NCBI GenBank assembly: GCA_039105265.1
Contig: JAPFFF010000004.1
Location: 4,898,001-4,962,000 of the forward strand
DNA: 64,000 bases
Source of the DNA: Tritrichomonas musculus
Taxonomy: Eukaryota; Parabasalia; Tritrichomonadida; Tritrichomonadidae
Reading direction: 5' to 3'
Below, one piece after another: positions 54,301-63,965 of the stretch (the stretch's first letter is position 1; each line of letters opens with the position of its first letter). Made by a program: the position numbers and the translations under genes. The notes under the pieces were generated by a model that ran no database searches, had not been told where the DNA came from, and worked only from the letters and a program-made list of their open reading frames with translations.

Positions 54301-55450
54301 ACTTGATTTCAGATGCATTACGTGATAAAGAAAGATTAGAGAGCATGTCGACACCATATTTAGCATTCAATTCAATGAGGTTATCAATAGGTTTAATCAT
54401 CATTTCAACATCATTATCATTATATGCTAACAGATATTCCCATCTGTCAATGAATCTTTTGGAATCTTCAAGATATTCTTCATATTCTTTATTTGATAAT
54501 GCATTCTTTTGATTGAGATAGCTATGGAAATCTTTATGTTTGAATGGCTCTGACATACTTAGGACATCATCAAAGTTCTCACTATTTACAGCTTCATATG
54601 GGAATGTACCTTTAACAGAATTCTCTGCACCACCAAAGTCAACACCAAATTGTTTAAGAGTACCTCCACTGATGAATGCTTGAGCATCAATGAAACGTAA
54701 TCCAATCACACCTTTATCAGTTGATGTTTTGAGAATGAATTGCTTCAAAGATGATGTAGTACCAATTAAAGAACTGTTATCAACCTTCCATTGCATATCA
54801 TGATGAGTATAGTTGAAATATTCTTTAAAGAGATTGCTATCGAATTTTGCAGAATTAAATCCCAAAACTGGTACATCAAGGAGACCTTTATCAAGCTTTT
54901 TAATGACTTCGACATCAGAGATTTTGAGCATATCTTTCATTAATTGAACCTTGTCATCAACTATTTCATAAGCTCTCTCGAACATAAATGTAAGCCATTC
55001 TGGAATGAAATCTTTAGATCTAGCATCGAAATGTCTCGTTAACAAACCTTTTGAAGACTTGATGCAACAGCTCACTGACAATGGAATTAGACGACTATTG
55101 ATTACAGTTGATTTACCAGATTTTTCATCACCAGATTGCTCCATGGTTTCGAAATCATATGTCATGTAATATCTCTGAGGTTGCCATTTAAGATCATGTG
55201 CTACACAATATTCGTAAACTGGATGATTCAAAATATGTGGACAATATGGCATACTAACTCTTTCAGGAATGTAATTCTTATGAAACTTTCCATCACAATG
55301 TGCTTTATGGATTTCCATACGTTTGGTACCATGACCATTATCATTACGGACAACATATGATTTGCATTTAGGGCAGACAAGAAGTTTCGTTAATAATTCA
55401 GCATTAGTGATATACATAATATGGATGACATTCTCTTGACTGAAAAGCAA
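51395..55450 (-). CDS. Protein-primed-type family B DNA polymerase with HNH-like insert and AEP primase-like C-terminus
   Basis: One long open gene of about 1350 codons; the first ATG is 11 codons into it. Domains in order: a CxxC-type zinc-binding N-terminus (VCPKCKSYV); 3'-5' exonuclease motifs (YYMTYDFETME, VLGFNSAKFD, AYNDNDVEMM); an inserted HNH/endonuclease VII-like module at about 475-530 (KCHLCGEHFSW, LDRINNEIGHELSNC, CEVCNSLR). Polymerase motifs A (VDFNSLYPS, about 603), B (KISMNGSYG, about 803) and C (CDTDSVYF, about 901) follow. A C-terminal domain at about 1170-1351 has AEP primase signatures: FAVIDIDINK, ETGSGSLHIYA, FDIDYFAS. The polymerase core is that of Polintons and related virus-like elements. 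The primase-like domain is related to the separate primase gene at 26.9-28.0 kb. Confidence 0.85.
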   Translation of the reverse strand: MLFSQENVIHIMYITNAELLTKLLVCPKCKSYVVRNDNGHGTKRMEIHKAHCDGKFHKNYIPERVSMPYCPHILNHPVYEYCVAHDLKWQPQRYYMTYDFETMEQSGDEKSGKSTVINSRLIPLSVSCCIKSSKGLLTRHFDARSKDFIPEWLTFMFERAYEIVDDKVQLMKDMLKISDVEVIKKLDKGLLDVPVLGFNSAKFDSNLFKEYFNYTHHDMQWKVDNSSLIGTTSSLKQFILKTSTDKGVIGLRFIDAQAFISGGTLKQFGVDFGGAENSVKGTFPYEAVNSENFDDVLSMSEPFKHKDFHSYLNQKNALSNKEYEEYLEDSKRFIDRWEYLLAYNDNDVEMMIKPIDNLIELNAKYGVDMLSNLSLSRNASEIKYAMAYKNFDIDYDYGVLNSKNTFKPTKEWWTYKVNSYYNQDEKFNSKQEKSKQPKPFCKANFPKGIRDLSKCVSEADFDAFMKIYEDPELGKCHLCGEHFSWTNKPTLDRINNEIGHELSNCKLACEVCNSLRADDDDKVTRLRIQLKKFCKVNHLPMTITNEAEYHRLRAGITGGLSNVMHRVNLRGETCITRLYFDEEANKVVVRYTDNVVSHVVGVDFNSLYPSACSGNWHSFNKYHGGIMYMPGSMLNSYDCYDENGKQKPNVYHTCMSIINSKHRFDKNPKFIFHATVKLECPKDLINDFINFPPVFRNFEIKNDKDIIGSYMYKYGKDNKIHTVDKSDTKLTMTLDTRGEFKTFGCYYLWFLIDHGLEIVDIQNVTIYDCHRGFNAFVNEFMGERQKILSGEKPGNEKFYKISMNGSYGYDGLNTEHYDKVKIVDRDRAFIDIASETYVNGYPIANDSYIIQRKPKNFRCKTCVQESFFTLDNAKYWYLVFIYDFLFKCLDVERMHFTSCDTDSVYFAIAGDMNRHGEQVFDAIVKDKEFYDKYVYQFMPNPSIGTVADEKKILGAAVENYGDNQVALCPKCYTIWNNKENGSMETKSLKVKGVSLKQNCKIHPSSYLSVINDNKVFKGKNINLQMNRKHNSDGKISIQMSKVTIKKNALAGFHNKMIVLEDQTCIPFIKGLTANDVIIKSCEEYAKECENEFKNILNNKDLDAELLELGKNISENESEVSANGDSNDIPTYINDFDEGHWDLPLRTRFDENFKITFNKSKHGSYDGKHIGDIKCRNQTGMVLSVNETPGFAVIDIDINKKLPQKKRFEIKQSIISKLSEDDIIIETGSGSLHIYANHNIPGLYKNAYVKCFECDEFDIDYFASVDCNSYHGLMLPDSENENGRYEFYQGNWDSVIKRTAADVIKSLGVELDLSGKNSKEYDDDDDDEPLTYLDNDEEMKLINGLVGMEVHN

Positions 55451-56400
55451 AGCACTAAAGGTATTCTCAAATTTCTCATCATACCATTGCTGATCAATTA
55501 TTCATTAAAAATTCGAATCTATGAATTTTAATAATTAACTTGACAGAGCCATTTTTGGGATTTTGGATATATTTATAAAAAAATGATATCAAATTTTATT
55601 TCCTTATGATAAAAACTTCATCTGATTTTTTTATATGTATAAAACATTTCAAAGTGAATATGTGTATAGATATTTTTTTAAAAAAGTTAATATTCATATG
55701 TTCAAAACTACGATTTCAAGTCTAAAATTTTGAAAGATCATTCAATTTTCTGAACATTCGTTTATTAATAAAAATTTTTATTCTAAAAGCAAGAGACTGC
55801 AAAGCTGCTAAATATGATGTTAGGCAAGATTAAAATCAGGACAGTGAATAGGAATATGCCAATTTTTTCGCAAAACTGCTATGATTATATTAACGATGTA
55901 TAAGTAGATAAGTATTATGAAGGAGCAAGAGTAATATTTCTAAAATTGCTGAAAAAGTATTCATAAATAGCTGGAAAACCGTTGACTATTAGTTAATTGA
56001 TTCGAAAATCATAATCAACGAATAGTGTAAAATCTGGCATGTAATGGAAGTCAAGTTGTTATATGCATCTATACAAATATGAACCACTGGTTTTTGTCCG
56101 TATTTTATTTTAAGTATTGTTTCAAATTTGTTGGAATAAAGCCATGTAAAATGAAATTGACCAATAATGATTAATTTTGTATCGATCATGATTCAAAAAT
56201 ATTGAAAAAATCTATTTAAAATTTTTGAAAGTTTTGTCATAATCAATTCAATTTTTAAAATCATAATTTCTTATTTATAAAATTATAAAATTATTATATA
56301 TCATATTTATATATTTTAAAAAATTTTTTATATAATATAATTCGATAATTTTACTAAAAAATCACTTTTTAATGAGATAAACTCATTCATACTGCACCCT
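55451..56400. other. AT-rich end of the polymerase element
   Basis: A 66-codon minus-strand frame at 55989-56189 (LIIIGQFHFTWLYSNKFETI) is protein-like and may be a small element gene or relic. Nothing else is recognised. Confidence 0.35.
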
Positions 56401-58313
56401 TCAAAAAAATAATCGTAACATATATTTTATGTTAATTTCAATAATAAATCTTTATTCAAATTATAATTATGAATTTATCTTATTATTCAATAAAATAAAC
56501 CATATTATATATATATAAATATAATATAAAACATTACATAAAAAATAAATAAGATAATATACATAAAATATATTAAAATATTATATAAATAAATCGGTAG
56601 CAATAAAAAATTAAATTATTTCAATTTTAAAATAATCCTTTGAAATATTACTCCATTTTCATTGAAATATTTTCTTTCAAAAGAAACAACTTTTGTTAAT
56701 GATATTCAAAATTGAGAATTTAATTTCTCTAACAAAAGTTCTCCATAGCCATTTAGTCATAGAAATATGATTTATATTAATATCTCGAAATCAAACGTAT
56801 AAAACATTATATGCTTTCTATTATAGCATAAATATAAAATATTTAAAATAATATTTAATTATCTATCAAATTTCTAGGCTAGATCTCTTCATGAATACCT
56901 CTGATTAGTTCAAATTTTATGAATATTTATCATTATTAATACAATTTCTTTTTTATTAAACAAGAAACTTAAATAAATTTTGGAACAACGATATTTTTTT
57001 TACTCTTTTATTTTAAGAGGGCTACGTATCTGTGAAAAATATTCTTTTATTTATTGGAGACGTTTGATTCAAATTTTAAAGAGATAACAAAAAGTTATTT
57101 TGATTGTTTTTAAATATGGGTATGGAAAAGAGGTATGGAAACTAACTTTTGTGAGAATTTGTGAAGAATGTAAAAATGAAATTATCTTATTATATTAAAT
57201 AAAAAAATTAAATTTTATATAAATTTAAAATTTGTATATATATGTTAATATGAAAAAAATAAATTATAACTAAATTTAAAAGAAAGGACAAAATATAACT
57301 ATTTTATATTCTATAGTTTATTGTTTTTTTTTGTGAAAGTTTGCTTCAAATTATTAATATTTGTTTATCTTTAAAATCTATCTGTAAAAATTTAATTAAA
57401 TTTTATATATATATTATATGCTTTATATTATTTATAATATGATAATATTAAATTTGATTTGTCCAGGAATTAGAGTTTCCGCACCTCTAGAGTTTATCCA
57501 AATTCCAGTTATTTTAAACCAGATTAAAAAAGGCAGATGCATTCATATCATTTTGTTCTAGTATTTTTTTTATTTATTTCTACGAATTGACAGTTATTTT
57601 TTGAAAATATTTTATCTTTTTTCATCATTCTTTTGTCTTGCGTTTTGGAGACATTTGTTTTTCTTAAATGAAGGCTGGATTTGCTTGTCTAAATTTGTAA
57701 TTTTTTTATCATTATTACTTTCACAGTTTTTTATTTTTTACTATTTTTCTCAGTTTTAAAGATTAATTTTTTTATGCTCCATGACTTGTCTTTACGAATA
57801 TATAAATAAATTAACTGTAGTTTTAACCAACTTTTTGAAACACTTTTCCTCTGAAATCATTTGAAAGTAATATTTTCCTTTCAAATAATTCTATACTTTT
57901 TCACTTTTTGAATTATGAAATGATTTCAAAAAGTGGACTGATGGAAAAAACGATTGTCCCACCCATTTTTAAATTTATTAAAATTTGTGTTGTTTTTATA
58001 ATAGATAATTATCAAAATATCTTCTTCAATTTTATAATTATTCATAATTTTATTTTATTTATTATATTATTTTTTATAGTTAAATATTAAAAAAAAATAA
58101 TTTTATCATTTATTTTTTAGTTAATCAATATATTAACTCTGATCATTTTAAAAATAATGATAGTGAAGTCAAAACGTTTTGATATTGTTTCTTAGATGAA
58201 CTAAAATTTTTTGAATATGAGATAAAATTAAATTTTGTTATATTATTAGAAAGAAAGCAAAATATCTAGAAATGGTTAAATTACCGAAAATTTTACATTT
58301 ATAAAAAACAGTA
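56401..58313. other. AT-rich intergenic DNA
   Basis: No gene recognised in about 1.9 kb. The 57908-58090 frame is Ile/Phe-rich and looks like chance. Confidence 0.5.
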
Positions 58314-58319
58314 TCACTT
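58314..58319 (+). promoter_or_regulatory. Initiator-like TCACTT before the C2/PQG gene
   Basis: tatcacttcacat fits the trichomonad initiator and lies about 20 bases upstream of the ATG. Confidence 0.6.
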
Positions 58320-58338
58320 CACATATCTTAAGAATAAA

Positions 58339-59016
58339 ATGGCTTATACACTCCATGTTCGCGTCATAGAGGCTACTGATATTGCAAAAATGGATTCGAA
58401 CGCAACAGATGCATATTGCATTTTAAAAACAAGCTCACAGACAGAAAAAACTGGTGTCCAGAAAAATAACATGCATCCTCGCTGGAATCAAGATTTTCAT
58501 TTCAACATTACAGCGCCATCATCTGGAGCTCTTGACATTAAAATGAGAGATAAGGATATCGCAAAAGACGATGATATGGCAACTCTAAATATTCAACTTT
58601 GCGCTCTTCCAATTGGCCAAGTCGTTGATCAATGGTACGATATGATTCCTTGTAAGAAAGTTAAGAAGGGTGGAAGACTTCATCTTTGCCTTCATATGGC
58701 TCCAGCAGGTGCTCAACCTTTTGTTGCAATGGCTCCACAAGGCTACGGAGGATATCCTCCACAAGGTTATCCACAACAAGGCTATCCTCCACAAGGCTAT
58801 CCTCCACAAGGTTATCCACCACAAGGTTATCCTCCACAAGGTTATCCACCACAAGGTGGCTACCCACCACAGGGAGGCTACCCACCACAAGGTTATCCTC
58901 CTCAAGGTGGTTACCCACAACAAGGGTATCCACCACAGGGAGGCTATCCACCTCAAGGACAATATCCACCACAAGGACAATATCCACCACAAGGACAGTA
59001 CCCACCACGCAAGTAG
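58339..59016 (+). CDS. C2-domain protein with a Pro-Gln-Gly-Tyr repeat tail
   Basis: The protein has 225 residues. Residues 1-128 are a single C2 domain ([51 protein letters not shown]). The acidic positions of the Ca2+-binding loops are largely present (MDSNATDAY in loop 1; [11 protein letters not shown] in loop 3), so Ca2+-dependent membrane binding is likely. Residues about 135-225 are [10 protein letters not shown] repeats, a low-complexity tail seen in many C2 and annexin-like proteins that binds partners or drives clustering. The layout matches the abundant trichomonad C2/PQG family. The tail repeat DNA (tatcctccacaaggt-like) invites length change. The start ATG is preceded by an initiator motif. 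It converges with the aldo-keto reductase gene, 259 bases away. Confidence 0.9.
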   Translation: MAYTLHVRVIEATDIAKMDSNATDAYCILKTSSQTEKTGVQKNNMHPRWNQDFHFNITAPSSGALDIKMRDKDIAKDDDMATLNIQLCALPIGQVVDQWYDMIPCKKVKKGGRLHLCLHMAPAGAQPFVAMAPQGYGGYPPQGYPQQGYPPQGYPPQGYPPQGYPPQGYPPQGGYPPQGGYPPQGYPPQGGYPQQGYPPQGGYPPQGQYPPQGQYPPQGQYPPRK

Positions 59017-59275
59017 ATATAATTAATTAAATATGGAAAATTTTCATATTAATATTTTTTCAGATATTTTATTTTACTTACCTATTTTAAAATAAGAAAT
59101 CGATATCTTTTCGAAAGATAAAATTTCATAATAGTGTAATTAAATATGAGAAAGTATCATAATAAGCAAGATAGATACTCAATCATTATGCCAAAAACTT
59201 CAAAAAAAAATTTTATTTTGTAAAATTAAAATATAATCGATTAAAATTTTATTATTGTTTCTATTCACGTTAAAA

Positions 59276-60205
59276 TTAAAAGTCGTCTCCGTGCACATTT
59301 ACTCCCCAATCTCTTGCATCATGGATGAACCTATAGCATCTTTCGCATTTCTTCAATCTTTCCATTTGATCATCATTAAGGGAAAAATCAAGACATATAT
59401 TTTCTTTTTGTCTAGTTGGATTTGAACTTTTTGGCAAAATAACAATCTTTGGCGATAATTGTAACAAAAACTTGAGCTCAATGGCACCTGGAGTTCTTCC
59501 AATTTCATTTGCAACTTCACATAATACTGGATCGCCAAGCAAATTTGGTTGTCCTTTCTGTTTCCATGATCCAGAACCAAGAGGAGAATAGCATTCAAGA
59601 TACATTCCACGAAATTCGCAATACATTCGTAATGCTTCTTGTTGCATGTATAAATTACATTCAACTTGATTACAATAAGGTTGAATTTTCACTCTAGGAT
59701 CGAATCTAAATCGCTCAAGTAATTCAATTGAAAAGTTTGAAACGCCAATATGCTTAACAAGACCACTTGAAACAAGTTTCTCCATTTCTGGCCACATATC
59801 AAGTACACTTCGGTTATTATCAATTTTCATTTTTCCTGTTGCCTCGTCGAATGGCATTGGATTATTATCTGGAGTATCTGCAAAAGTACATGGCCAGTGA
59901 ATTAAGTAGAGATCAAGATAATCAAGTTGAAGATCTTTTAAAGATTGTCTGCAGCACTTTTCAACATCTTCTGGACGATGGTGATGATTCCATATTTTTG
60001 ATGTAACCCAGATATCTTCACGTTTAACTTTTCCGTTGTCAAAAACATGTTTTAAAGCAGTTCCGACTGCTTTTTCATTTAAATAAAATTCAGCACAATC
60101 CAAATGACGATACCCAAGTTCTTCAATTGCATATCTTATTGGCTCATTGATTTTTTCATCATCACCTAAGGCATATGTTCCAAGAGCAATACGAGGAATC
60201 TCCAT
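59276..60205 (-). CDS. Aldo-keto reductase
   Basis: The protein has 309 residues from the ATG at 60205. I prefer this start over an ATG 18 codons upstream because the initiator motif TCATTT lies only 6-12 bases ahead of it and the family normally begins IPRIALGTYALG. The AKR catalytic tetrad is complete: Asp36, Tyr41, Lys70 (VTSKIWN) and His103 (LIHWP). GVSNF, the QVECNLY segment and the NADPH-binding end (ILPKSSNPTRQKENI) are present. It is a cytosolic NADPH-dependent carbonyl/aldehyde reductase with normal family length. The natural substrate cannot be told from the sequence. Three CAACTTTTT-type strings lie upstream. Confidence 0.95.
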   Translation of the reverse strand: MEIPRIALGTYALGDDEKINEPIRYAIEELGYRHLDCAEFYLNEKAVGTALKHVFDNGKVKREDIWVTSKIWNHHHRPEDVEKCCRQSLKDLQLDYLDLYLIHWPCTFADTPDNNPMPFDEATGKMKIDNNRSVLDMWPEMEKLVSSGLVKHIGVSNFSIELLERFRFDPRVKIQPYCNQVECNLYMQQEALRMYCEFRGMYLECYSPLGSGSWKQKGQPNLLGDPVLCEVANEIGRTPGAIELKFLLQLSPKIVILPKSSNPTRQKENICLDFSLNDDQMERLKKCERCYRFIHDARDWGVNVHGDDF

Positions 60206-60211
60206 TTTTAG

Positions 60212-60217
60212 AAATGA
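60212..60217 (-). promoter_or_regulatory. Initiator-like TCATTT before the aldo-keto reductase gene
   Basis: The minus strand reads ttttcatttctaaaaATGG, matching the trichomonad initiator right before the chosen ATG. Confidence 0.6.
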
Positions 60218-60225
60218 AAAGAATT

Positions 60226-60295
60226 CAACTTTTTCTGAAATAAGATACAACTTTTTCAAAAAAGATTGAACACATAAAGGCTAAGTGAAAAAGTT
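60226..60295 (-). promoter_or_regulatory. Three CAACTTTTT-type motifs upstream of the aldo-keto reductase gene
   Basis: caactttttc occurs twice on the plus strand and gaaaaagttg once within 70 bases directly upstream of the transcription start. A regulatory role is inference; similar strings also occur near 4470. Confidence 0.3.
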
Positions 60296-61315
60296 GAATA
60301 TTCTTATATATCTTAAAATAAGATATGTGTAAACCAGCGTTAAGTATCGATGCATAATTACAATGTCTAGATGATTTTAAAATCTTCTTAATTCAATAAA
60401 AAGTGAATAATTAGATGTTATGCTTTATCATAATACGATTTTTTTATAACAAAATATATTACATGATTTTAAATATGCATATTTTATGCTATATCATGCT
60501 CTATTATAACTTTTATTTGGGTAAATATCAAGATATTTATAAATTTATATTAATTTTCAAAAAGTGAAAAAAATACATTAATTCAATGAGTTAATTCAAA
60601 TAAAAAAGTATTATAAAAATAAATTTCCTTTTTGTTTGCAATGAGAAATATTCGAATAAATGATTTTAAATAATTTATAATTTAATATAAAGTATTTATT
60701 TCTCAAAAATTTACATTATTTATGATATCATCAATGAATACATTTATCAAATAAAGGTATATTAACTTCTATCCACTCGACAGATCATTTTTCTTTCAAA
60801 ATATAATTTTTAAATGATAGTATTAATGATAAATATAATATAAAAAAGACATATTTTTCTAGAGAAATTTAAGATAAAAATAAATTATTTTTTTGAAAAA
60901 AATTGAATCCTAATCTGGTTATCTTAATTCAAAAAACAATTTTTTTTTATTTTTTTAATTATATTATTTTTAAATATAATTATATAAATAATTTATATTT
61001 CATGAGGAAGAACTCGAAATTTATCATTTTTTATATTCATATCACAAGTGATATGAATTATTTTAACCTAAAAGGCGAATTTCAAAATTTTGAAAATTAT
61101 GAGTTTATGCAGGAAATTGTTTTCTAATTTTTTTCATATTGATATTAAAAATTCTATTCCCAATTCGTTCAAATCACTTTTTCCATTTTTATTGTTGATA
61201 ATAAAGCATCATGGATAAGCAAACCAAGCAAATATTCTTTCATTGGGGATTTTTTCTGGAAGTGAAAGTCGATAAATAGATAATTAACAAATTAGAAGAA
61301 GAGCATAATACGTGA
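60296..61315. other. AT-rich intergenic DNA
   Basis: No gene seen. The 60903-61127 frame is compositionally biased (Ile, Phe, Asn, Tyr) and starts at a non-ATG codon. Confidence 0.5.
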
Positions 61316-61393
61316 AAATCTTACAGGTATTCCATCCAGCAGATGAGCTTGCAAAAAACACGAGTCCAGAGTAATCCTCTAACGTTTGGTGTA

Positions 61394-61426
<33 letters not shown>

Positions 61427-62161
61427 GGAAGAATGACCAATGGATCAAAAACATAGCCAGAAGCAGAGAATGTAATACAGCCGGTCAAGTGAGGGACTTT
61501 AATGGCTTCAGAAATCAGAAGAAGAGAACCTTTTCTGGCAAAAACTTTCAATCGTCTTTTTGCTGTTTACATTGTTTTTTCCATGTAAACGATTAAACAA
61601 GAAACAGTGCAATTGAAAGTAGAAGTAGATCGTTGCAACGTCACAGCAATGACGGGGCTCAAATTCAATGTTTTGGCCTGTGTCGATTTTGATGCTGGTT
61701 TTCTGAACTTTGTGAAACAGCCAGGTACGTGATGGAGGTTCTGTTTTGACAAAATTTGCAGCTAGATCATTGCAATTGATGGTAGTCAATAGATAGAAGG
61801 CTTTAGTGTTTCGTTTCTTCTTATATTAGTGAGCTAAAGAGATGGTGTAAATAACAGGGAGGCAATTACAATCATCAGCGGCATCCTGAATTATCTTAAT
61901 AAATAGATTTTCGTCGTATTGTGACAATTAAGTGCTTCCTGTAGCTCCCATACCACTGAACCAATATTCTAGTGCTGCTGTCCTTTGAAAAGCGTGGGAT
62001 AAAGGTGTACGGCTGCAGATTCTGAACTCATCGATCAATTGGGAATAGGTTAGATGGGATATCAAACGGGCTTCAATAAGGTTGAGCTGTTCAACTGAAA
62101 GGTACCCGAGTTCAACGGCTTCATGCAATTCCTTTCTGACCGAGGTAATCTTGTCATCCAT
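61316..62161 (-). pseudogene. DDE superfamily transposase relic (pogo/Tigger-like)
   Basis: GC-richer than its surroundings. The start (62161, MDDKITSVRKELHEAVELGYLS, up to GATGST at 61931) is an N-terminal helical region. Further on come SRTWLFHKVQKTSIKI, then HLTGCITFSASGYVFDPLVILP, characteristic of DDE_1-type transposases around the catalytic core. The frame that should give FFASSSAGWNTC just after is shifted. The coding parts lie in different frames (61928-62161, 61508-61789, 61321-61551), and a run of 30 T at 61396-61425 interrupts the core. It is therefore a dead DNA transposon, truncated at its 3' side. The superfamily placement is moderately sure. Confidence 0.6.
61396..61425. repeat. 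Homopolymer run of 30 T
   Basis: Interrupts the transposase relic. It encodes a lysine run on the minus strand, which has no place in the family. Confidence 0.9.
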
Positions 62162-62498
62162 TAAACAAATGAAGTGAGAAAAATAAACTGATAATTTTTG
62201 TTACAAAATTATCGGTTTGTGTGAAAAACTAAATTAGTTTTGACCTTAAGATCAGAGAAAAATGGTGAATTTTCTACACAAATTATATTTGACCAATTTT
62301 GAATAAATATTTTTTGAAAATAATTTTTATAAAAATTTTTTATTCAAAATATATTTAAGATTATATAAATAAAAAAATTTTCTCTCAAATTTTTGTTATG
62401 ACCAAATAGTAATTGAATTCGGTCAAAGAGCATTCAACTTACTGTATATAATAAATGATATATCTCAATATATATAATAAAATAATAACAAATCAAAC
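62162..62498. other. Intergenic AT-rich spacer
   Basis: No gene. A string accgaattcaattactatttggtc (complement near 62400) and gaccaattttg are visible but unexplained. Confidence 0.4.
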
Positions 62499-63965
62499 TT
62501 ACTCTTTTTGATCTAGTGCTGGTAAATTATCATTTGATTTTGAAGTACAAAGTCTCTCATCTTCTCTATAACTCAAAATATTATTTTTGAAACAGCAGGC
62601 AGACACATTCAAAGGCACAGAGGAACACTGCTTAATTTGTCTCGAATGGACCCCAGTTTTGAACGAAAACTTTTTAGTTCCGACACCATTTTTTTTCCCT
62701 GATTGAAATTTTGAGAGGTTTACACGATCGGTGTCTTTCAAAAGATCGACCAAACCGAAATAAGCAACCGATTTCAATTGAATTGGAGGCATGAATCGTT
62801 TCAAGTTAGAAAAAGCCTGCACTTTATAATAAACGGCATCGAACTTTTTGAGACGTAAAATGGGCTCGAAAACAACTTTTTCAATACAATCATTGTATTC
62901 AAAAAGTTTCAAAATTCCACTGCTGTTGCTCATGTCATAACTGTAAGAAGATGCCGAGAAAACGGTTATGCATTTATCATTGAATATCTCGCTTATTCCT
63001 TCATATACACATTCATGGGCACGAATGATCCTCTGAAGATTGTTGTTCTTCAAAAAGTTGACAACAACGACTCCATTGAAAAGTTTGCCTCTGCCTCGAG
63101 GATTGTCGTTGTATAATTGGCGGTCTTCAAAGGTCGGATCGCCCCATAAAAGGTCACAAAGAAGAGGATTCTCGTCGTAATTGTCTATTGGTCTTTGAAT
63201 TTGTTTTTCAATTTTATCGATTTTATCTAATAATGGAGTCAATCCGCCATGGATGCAAAAAGATGCTCTGTTGACAACTGCTGCGATCGGTAAAAAGGAA
63301 AAAGCTCTCATAAAGGCGCTATAAAGTTTTTCTGAGTATTTATAACAATTAATATTGATATGATTAGCAAAGTAATTATCGCATAATTCTTCGGTTGAGA
63401 TTTCTTGCTTTTCTTGATCTTGTTCGTCAAATGCTAAATTTTTGGAACTGGTGGTTGGAGAGTCGTTCATTTGCTCTGATTCAAAATGATACAATTTTTT
63501 GGGATTATGGAAATTAAGAATTTCCTTCTTAAAACCATAAAGAGAACACATTGCATCAAATTCATGGTTTCCACGAAGTAAAAAGTATTTATCTGGGCAC
63601 ATTATTTTTAATGAAAATAATAATATGATACATTCGAGTGAAAACTGGCCTCTGTCAACATAATCCCCTAAAAATACAACTTTATATGGATTCTTTCCAA
63701 CATAATTTAAAATTCTTAATAAATCATGTAGACTTCCGTGAATATCACCAACAATAATTGAATCTCCCACGATTTCTAAAATTGAATTCTCATTCATAAA
63801 TACATTTTTTGCTGCTGAGCATAAATTTATAAGTAAATTTTCATCAAATGAAGGAATAGGTATTTCAGTTTTACTTTGATTCCTTCCAAACTGAGTGATT
63901 TGCTCAATCGATAAGTCCCGAAGCGAAGAAAAAGCTTTCAAAATGTAGTTCGCTAAGTCTGTCAT
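62499..63965 (-). CDS. PPP-family Ser/Thr protein phosphatase
   Basis: The protein has 488 residues, start ATG at 63965. The catalytic core carries all PPP metal-binding motifs: GDIHG (73-77), GDYVDRG (100-106), RGNHE (131-135), the downstream HGG (CIHGGL) and RAHE (IIRAHECVYEG). It is expected to be an active PP1/PP2A-like enzyme. Two features set it apart. An acidic insertion (about 160-198, MNDSPTTSSKN...EEL) lies in the core. The C-terminal tail is about 100 residues and basic (ILRLKKF onward, ending in a Cys/Ser-rich stretch). The SAPNY loop of PP1 is SASSY here, which may alter inhibitor sensitivity. Its promoter lies at or beyond the window edge. Confidence 0.92.
   Translation of the reverse strand: MTDLANYILKAFSSLRDLSIEQITQFGRNQSKTEIPIPSFDENLLINLCSAAKNVFMNENSILEIVGDSIIVGDIHGSLHDLLRILNYVGKNPYKVVFLGDYVDRGQFSLECIILLFSLKIMCPDKYFLLRGNHEFDAMCSLYGFKKEILNFHNPKKLYHFESEQMNDSPTTSSKNLAFDEQDQEKQEISTEELCDNYFANHININCYKYSEKLYSAFMRAFSFLPIAAVVNRASFCIHGGLTPLLDKIDKIEKQIQRPIDNYDENPLLCDLLWGDPTFEDRQLYNDNPRGRGKLFNGVVVVNFLKNNNLQRIIRAHECVYEGISEIFNDKCITVFSASSYSYDMSNSSGILKLFEYNDCIEKVVFEPILRLKKFDAVYYKVQAFSNLKRFMPPIQLKSVAYFGLVDLLKDTDRVNLSKFQSGKKNGVGTKKFSFKTGVHSRQIKQCSSVPLNVSACCFKNNILSYREDERLCTSKSNDNLPALDQKE

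Larger units (their letters stand above)
50739..56400 (-). mobile_element. Polinton-like element carrying family B DNA polymerase
   Basis: Short inverted termini flank the polymerase gene: agggtgtagtatgaa at the left and agggtgcagtatgaa on the complement at the right, with weaker similarity for about 20 further bases. Both start with AG, as in Polintons. The only recognised gene is the polymerase. Integrase, packaging ATPase, protease and capsid genes are not seen between these ends, so the 5.7-kb copy is reduced and cannot be whole. The termini are diverged, so it is not recent. Confidence 0.6.

Noticed and set aside
50739-56400. Target duplication flanking the polymerase element
   Set aside because: tattca and tcaaaa at the two ends share only a few bases, so no duplication can be claimed.
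58585-59030. Long overlapping open frames on both strands of the C2/PQG gene
   Set aside because: They are shadows of the repetitive YPPQG-coding DNA and have biased composition (Trp/Leu or His/Lys runs).
61321-61551. Lysine-run protein as a separate gene
   Set aside because: The lysines come from a 30-T homopolymer inside a DDE transposase relic.
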